NCBI GenBank assembly: GCA_030180135.1
Contig: CM058232.1
Location: 90,446,630-90,510,629, forward strand
Origin: Orychophragmus violaceus
Lineage: Eukaryota > Streptophyta > Magnoliopsida > Brassicales > Brassicaceae
Length of the DNA: 64,000 nt
Direction: 5' to 3'
Part shown: positions 60,905 through 64,000 of the stretch, in pieces
Layout of the letters: every line of letters begins with the position of its first letter
Position numbering within the stretch: the first letter of the stretch is position 1
Program-made: the position numbers and the translations under genes
Notes under the pieces: model-generated
Database searches by the model: none
Told to the model about the DNA's origin: nothing
What the model saw: only the letters and a program-made list of their open reading frames with translations

Positions 60905-61873
60905 TCAGGCACCAGGAGATCCTGACAGAGACTTTTTCTGTCTCTGTCCAAGTCTTCTCATCCAAGGTGGCGAGTAGGCTGCTGCAGAATGCTCATGTCC
61001 AAGAAAAGATGGAGTAAAATGTGCTCCAGGATCTATAATCACAGTGTCATCAGGCTGCTCATTGTCCGCATCCCTTATGGTGAATGTCTGCCCATCTATC
61101 AGTGGTCTTTGCAGCTTATCCATCTCATAACACAGCGGTTCATCTCCCAGATGGAGGTCTATCAGGCTGTTCTTAACATCTATCACCGCTCCTACTGTAG
61201 CCAAAAATGGTCTTCCAAGCAGCAATGCTTCATCCGGATCACAGTCATATTTCAGCACTAGGAAGTCTGTTGGAATTAAATAGTTTCCAACTCTCACCGG
61301 GATGTCCATAAGGAGTCCTTCAGGAACTCGTATGGACTGATCAGCTAGGACAAGAGAGGTCCTAGTAGGAGTAAAATCTACCATACCCAGCTTCTCTGCC
61401 ACAGAGTATGGCATCAAACTTCCAGCAGCTCCTAAGTCACACAGAGAACGCCTGAAACTATCGTCAAAGATAGAACAATCAAGCACAAAGACTCCAGGAT
61501 CAGGCAGCTTCTTCGGGATCTTGGTCAACAGAACATCACTAATATGCTGAGGAACTATAATCACCCAGTCTCTCAGCTCTTCATCTAGAGGCAGCATCTT
61601 GTTCAAATACCTCTGCACACATGGATGATAAGGTGTATCATCAGAAGATGGAATTTCTTCCAATTCTTCACCAATCTCCTCTAGCTTCTTAAGCTCTTCA
61701 ATTTCCTGTTTAATCACTTCAGACACTGAGGAGTGTTGTCTAACAATCTGCGCATAAATCTCCTGTTGAGAGATCTCAGAGACTCCAGAGAATAAGCCAT
61801 CAAGCTCTAAATCTGCATCAATACCATCATCACTCAGCGAATCTGTCTGTTCACGACGTGCATCGATCGACAC
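60905..61873 (-). CDS. Gypsy protease domain (pol N terminus)
   Basis: 322 residues open. A Glu/Lys-rich helical segment (about 48-75) is followed by the retropepsin region with SLCDLGAAGSLMP (about residue 145). In the Athila/Tat lineage CDLGAS is the usual active-site form of D-S/T-G. Later parts LLLGRPFLAT and GAVIDVKNS complete the fold. It would cleave gag. It is in the same frame as gag (stop at 61922), so it is likely made by readthrough of that stop or was part of one polyprotein before a mutation. The first in-frame candidate start after the stop is not an ATG, which favours fusion. It ends SLSGSPGA with no RT following. Confidence 0.82.
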   Translation of the reverse strand: MSIDARREQTDSLSDDGIDADLELDGLFSGVSEISQQEIYAQIVRQHSSVSEVIKQEIEELKKLEEIGEELEEIPSSDDTPYHPCVQRYLNKMLPLDEELRDWVIIVPQHISDVLLTKIPKKLPDPGVFVLDCSIFDDSFRRSLCDLGAAGSLMPYSVAEKLGMVDFTPTRTSLVLADQSIRVPEGLLMDIPVRVGNYLIPTDFLVLKYDCDPDEALLLGRPFLATVGAVIDVKNSLIDLHLGDEPLCYEMDKLQRPLIDGQTFTIRDADNEQPDDTVIIDPGAHFTPSFLGHEHSAAAYSPPWMRRLGQRQKKSLSGSPGA

Positions 61874-61890
61874 TAAGTGTGTGTCGATCG
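61864..61890. repeat. CGATCG pair inside the gag-protease linker
   Basis: Cores at 61864 and 61885, 21 bp apart, between the gag stop (61922) and the protease. On the minus strand they encode TIDTHLVSIDAR in the open frame, so the pair is tolerated as coding. Confidence 0.88.
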
Positions 61891-61921
61891 TTGCAATGTT
61901 GCAATTTCCACCCGAGAGTTT

Positions 61922-63541
61922 TTAACCAAAATCCGGGATTTCTTCTTCCTTCACCAACTCAGCTGTACTTAGCTCAAATTTTTCACCCAGGTGAGATCCA
62001 TCATTAATGTACACAGACCAGGCCTTAATATGAGTGTCTGCTAGTCCTTTTCCCTTCATTGAGCTGGAAATCTGGTTCACCTGAGTATCCAACTGCTTCA
62101 TGTGAGTGTTCAGGGACTCAAACTTCCCATTGAGGTCTTCATAGACAGCATCCAACTTCTTGTTGCAGTCCACATAAATCTTGGTCTGACTCTCCATTAG
62201 TTGTTCCATCATAGCTTCCATTCTACTCTCATGAGCTGTAGGTGCAGGAGGAGTCTGATAAGATGAAGATCCATAGGTTCTCTGAGTACCTTGTCCAAAG
62301 GTCTTCTGAAAACCACTAGTCTGTCCAGAATTAGATGAGTTGCTGTTGAAAGCACTTTTTTGTCCTCCATTGAAGAATCTGTTTCCCTGTTGATTACCAA
62401 ATCTATTACCTTGGAAACCAGAACCTCCTATGTAATTCACATCTTCCTCCTGAGTGTCCTCCTCAGTCTGAATTACCTCTACATCTTGGGCAAAGTGGAC
62501 AGCTTTCTTACCTCCTAGGAGATTGCAAACTGTGTCCAGCCTAGATCTAATATCAGCTATGTCAGAATTCTCTACACTTCCACCAGATTTCTTCCTCCTC
62601 TCATCCATAGTCTTGCAGCTGTTGCTGCCTATTAGATTCTCAATCAACTGCTTAGCTTGTGTAGGAGTCCTGGTGTTGAAGTTAACATTACTGGAATTAT
62701 CCAGTGCAGATTGATATGGAAGATCTATGCCTCTGAAGAAGATGCCAATCAACTGAACCTCAGTGAATCCATGGTGTGGGCAGTCACGCTGATACTGCTT
62801 AAATCTCATCGAGGCAGTCTTTAAAGGCTCCACAACTCCTTGAGAAAAGATGAGTATGCCCTGTCTGGACTGGTCTGAACGCGCATCATCATAGAAGTGA
62901 CGCAGGAACTCACTCTTCAGGGCTGCCCAAGTAGTATACTGAGCAGGTACTAGCTGCTTTAGCCATGCACTAGCGTCTCCAGCAAGACTGTGCGGAAAGA
63001 GCTTAAGGAACAGATAGTCCGGGCAGACTCCATCATACTTCATGCCAGTGACTATGTCCTCAAACGAATCAATGTGATCCATAGGCTGCTCCGTTGGGTA
63101 ACCATGAAATGCATTCTGTCTCATCAGCGAGTAGTAGATGGTTTTGATCTCAAAATCATTTCTTTCAAAAGCAGGAAGCACTAAAGCTGACCGGTTTGCA
63201 TGAAACTCATCCGGTCTGTTGTAGTCAGCTAAAGTCCTCTCACGTACAACCATCTCTCTACCTTGGGCCCGTCCTTGACCCTGGTTCTGCTCCTGTTGCT
63301 GTTGCTCAGGAGGATCATGGATGACATTCCCTTCAGCATCAACCCTTTGAAAAGCAGCATTGTATGGGTTATTATCTCGGTCCCTCAGAGTACCTTGAGC
63401 ATCGCGTTCTAGAATCAAACGTTCTCGCACCAGCCTTTCTCTTATTTCTCTTCTGTTGGTTCTCTCTAGACGTCCAAGTTCTTCAAGTCCGAGATTAACT
63501 AAGCTCGAGTTCGGATTACTTCTAGTTTTCTGCGTCTGCAT
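61922..63541 (-). CDS. Gypsy gag protein, intact
   Basis: The first ATG of the open frame is at 63541, giving 539 residues; the frame is open 8 codons further to a non-ATG position. Early part: Arg-rich segment NRREIRERLVRERL. The retrotransposon gag domain (about 130-290) has PTEQPMDHIDSFEDI, LAGDASAWLKQL and LKSEFLRHFY, the standard W and F positions of Athila/Tat gag. After that come a Gly/Asn/Gln-rich low-complexity part and a coiled-coil-like segment (about 450-510). I see no zinc knuckle. It forms the particle. Both this and the near-identical LTRs suggest a recent insertion. Confidence 0.9.
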   Translation of the reverse strand: MQTQKTRSNPNSSLVNLGLEELGRLERTNRREIRERLVRERLILERDAQGTLRDRDNNPYNAAFQRVDAEGNVIHDPPEQQQQEQNQGQGRAQGREMVVRERTLADYNRPDEFHANRSALVLPAFERNDFEIKTIYYSLMRQNAFHGYPTEQPMDHIDSFEDIVTGMKYDGVCPDYLFLKLFPHSLAGDASAWLKQLVPAQYTTWAALKSEFLRHFYDDARSDQSRQGILIFSQGVVEPLKTASMRFKQYQRDCPHHGFTEVQLIGIFFRGIDLPYQSALDNSSNVNFNTRTPTQAKQLIENLIGSNSCKTMDERRKKSGGSVENSDIADIRSRLDTVCNLLGGKKAVHFAQDVEVIQTEEDTQEEDVNYIGGSGFQGNRFGNQQGNRFFNGGQKSAFNSNSSNSGQTSGFQKTFGQGTQRTYGSSSYQTPPAPTAHESRMEAMMEQLMESQTKIYVDCNKKLDAVYEDLNGKFESLNTHMKQLDTQVNQISSSMKGKGLADTHIKAWSVYINDGSHLGEKFELSTAELVKEEEIPDFG

Positions 63542-63565
63542 AAACTGTCTGTAATCGTCCAGCAA

Positions 63566-63643
63566 CGATCGATGCTATCAGTGCAACGATCGGTTCAATC
63601 TCAGAATCGCCTAGTGACGATCGGTGAAAGGGTGCAACGATCG
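63566..63643. repeat. Two CGATCG pairs in the gypsy leader
   Basis: Cores at 63566/63587 (21 bp) and 63618/63638 (20 bp) lie between PBS and gag start, the same relative place as the four-pair cluster of copia element 3. Confidence 0.9.
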
Positions 63644-63783
63644 ACGCAGTGCGAAATTGGTACCTGCGACAGAGAGAAAAACAGACAAAAATCAGTAACT
63701 AAAAAAAAACAAAAACAAAAACGAAAAGAAAACGAAAAACCCTAGTAAAACCCTAGGTTCTAAGCTATCAAAGACTCTTAGAG

Positions 63784-63801
63784 TCCCCGGCAACGGCGCC
63801 A
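63784..63801 (-). other. Primer binding site, tRNA-Asp type
   Basis: TCCCCGGCAACGGCGCCA on the plus strand reads TGGCGCCGTTGCCGGGGA on the minus strand, the Asp-type PBS of Athila/Tat elements. It lies six bases inside the right LTR. Confidence 0.88.
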
Positions 63802-63807
63802 AAAACT

Positions 63808-64000
63808 TGATAGGGTCAGGTTTTAATCCTATATCTAACTGCAAGTGCACAGTTCAGTAGTTGTAGTATATAGGTATCGAATCCACAGGGACTCTGGTAT
63901 TCAATAGCTCAAGAACAGGAAATTAAACTAGGAAGAAAGCAATGCGATTGAATTAAAAGCAATGCGAGAAAGTAAACAGAAAGCAGAGATTGTTGGTTGT
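63808..64000 (-). repeat. 5' LTR of the gypsy element, cut by window end
   Basis: Matches 58358-58550. Differences seen: A/G near position 40 of the LTR and T/C in AATGTGATTG versus AATGCGATTG. Confidence 0.93.

Larger units (their letters stand above)
58358..64000 (-). mobile_element. Gypsy (Athila/Tat-like) gag-protease element, no RT or integrase
   Basis: The left LTR 58358-59539 and the start of the right LTR (63808 to window end) share TGATAGGGTCAGGTTTTAAT. I count 2 differences in the 193 comparable bases. The PBS (63784-63801) is Asp-type and the PPT is at 59540-59551, so it is minus-oriented. The 4.3-kb interior codes gag and protease in one frame split by a single TAA, followed by 1.4 kb of non-coding DNA. 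No RT, RNase H or integrase remains, and there is no scar that I can see. It resembles TR-GAG-type non-autonomous elements. It sits in the last visible intron of the MULE, directly after a TAGTTGACTAT motif. Confidence 0.85.

Noticed and set aside
51617..63643. CRISPR-like or satellite array from the CGATCG palindromes
   Set aside because: Copies are dispersed, in pairs, in a plant genome; no regular array with unique spacers.

Overview
The window is nuclear DNA of a flowering plant, almost certainly a Brassicaceae close to Arabidopsis. The main evidence is a three-exon HD-Zip I gene (31582-32995) whose 294-residue product I recognise as ATHB13. It also has Helitron ends of the Arabidopsis type, iMet- and Asp-type primer binding sites in LTR retrotransposons, and AT-rich intergenic DNA. 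ATHB13 is the only intact host gene I can support. The rest is transposable elements, often nested, with host gene scraps between them.

Layout. 1-1745: decayed fragment resembling an RPA1-type (OB-fold) gene. 1746-9358: minus-strand LTR element with a 3.4-kb LTR and little coding, inserted in the gag gene of a second minus-strand gypsy element (9359-10008 and on). 10686-10924: LINE endonuclease fragment. 11491-16057: plus-strand copia element with TSD AAGAA. 17182-18580: long-TIR DNA element with an internal tandem array. 20035-23173: a hAT-like MITE, a Helitron and a Stowaway-like MITE. 24344-28637: two related foldback-like elements with subterminal arrays of GCGGATC repeats, one interrupted by a TAGGCG-rich element. 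31346-32995: ATHB13 with a TATA box and a short uORF. 33284-34403: Helitron just downstream of it. 37905-39361 and 48595-49442: two poly(A) retroposons with perfect 16-17 bp TSDs. 41332-45362: second copia element (TSD GGCTC) that splits a short open host frame. 46852-47295: truncated Helitron related to the one at 33 kb.

Right end (50079-64000): a Mutator-like (MULE) transposase gene with PB1-like, MuDR, DDE and SWIM parts. Its introns carry a recurrent TAGTTGACTA-type motif. It has been split twice by LTR elements: a minus-strand copia without RT or RNase H (51305-55787, TSD ATAAG), and a minus-strand Athila/Tat-like gypsy (from 58358 past the window end) carrying only gag and protease.

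Most unusual signal: pairs of CGATCG-centred palindromes with start-to-start spacing of 20-22 bp (mode 21, two helical turns). I count 14 pairs, all inside the two unrelated LTR elements at the right end, in LTRs, untranslated regions and one coding linker. How the parts relate: no operon or pathway is present; the region is a record of successive insertions around one transcription-factor gene. All coordinates, motif counts and repeat comparisons were made by eye.
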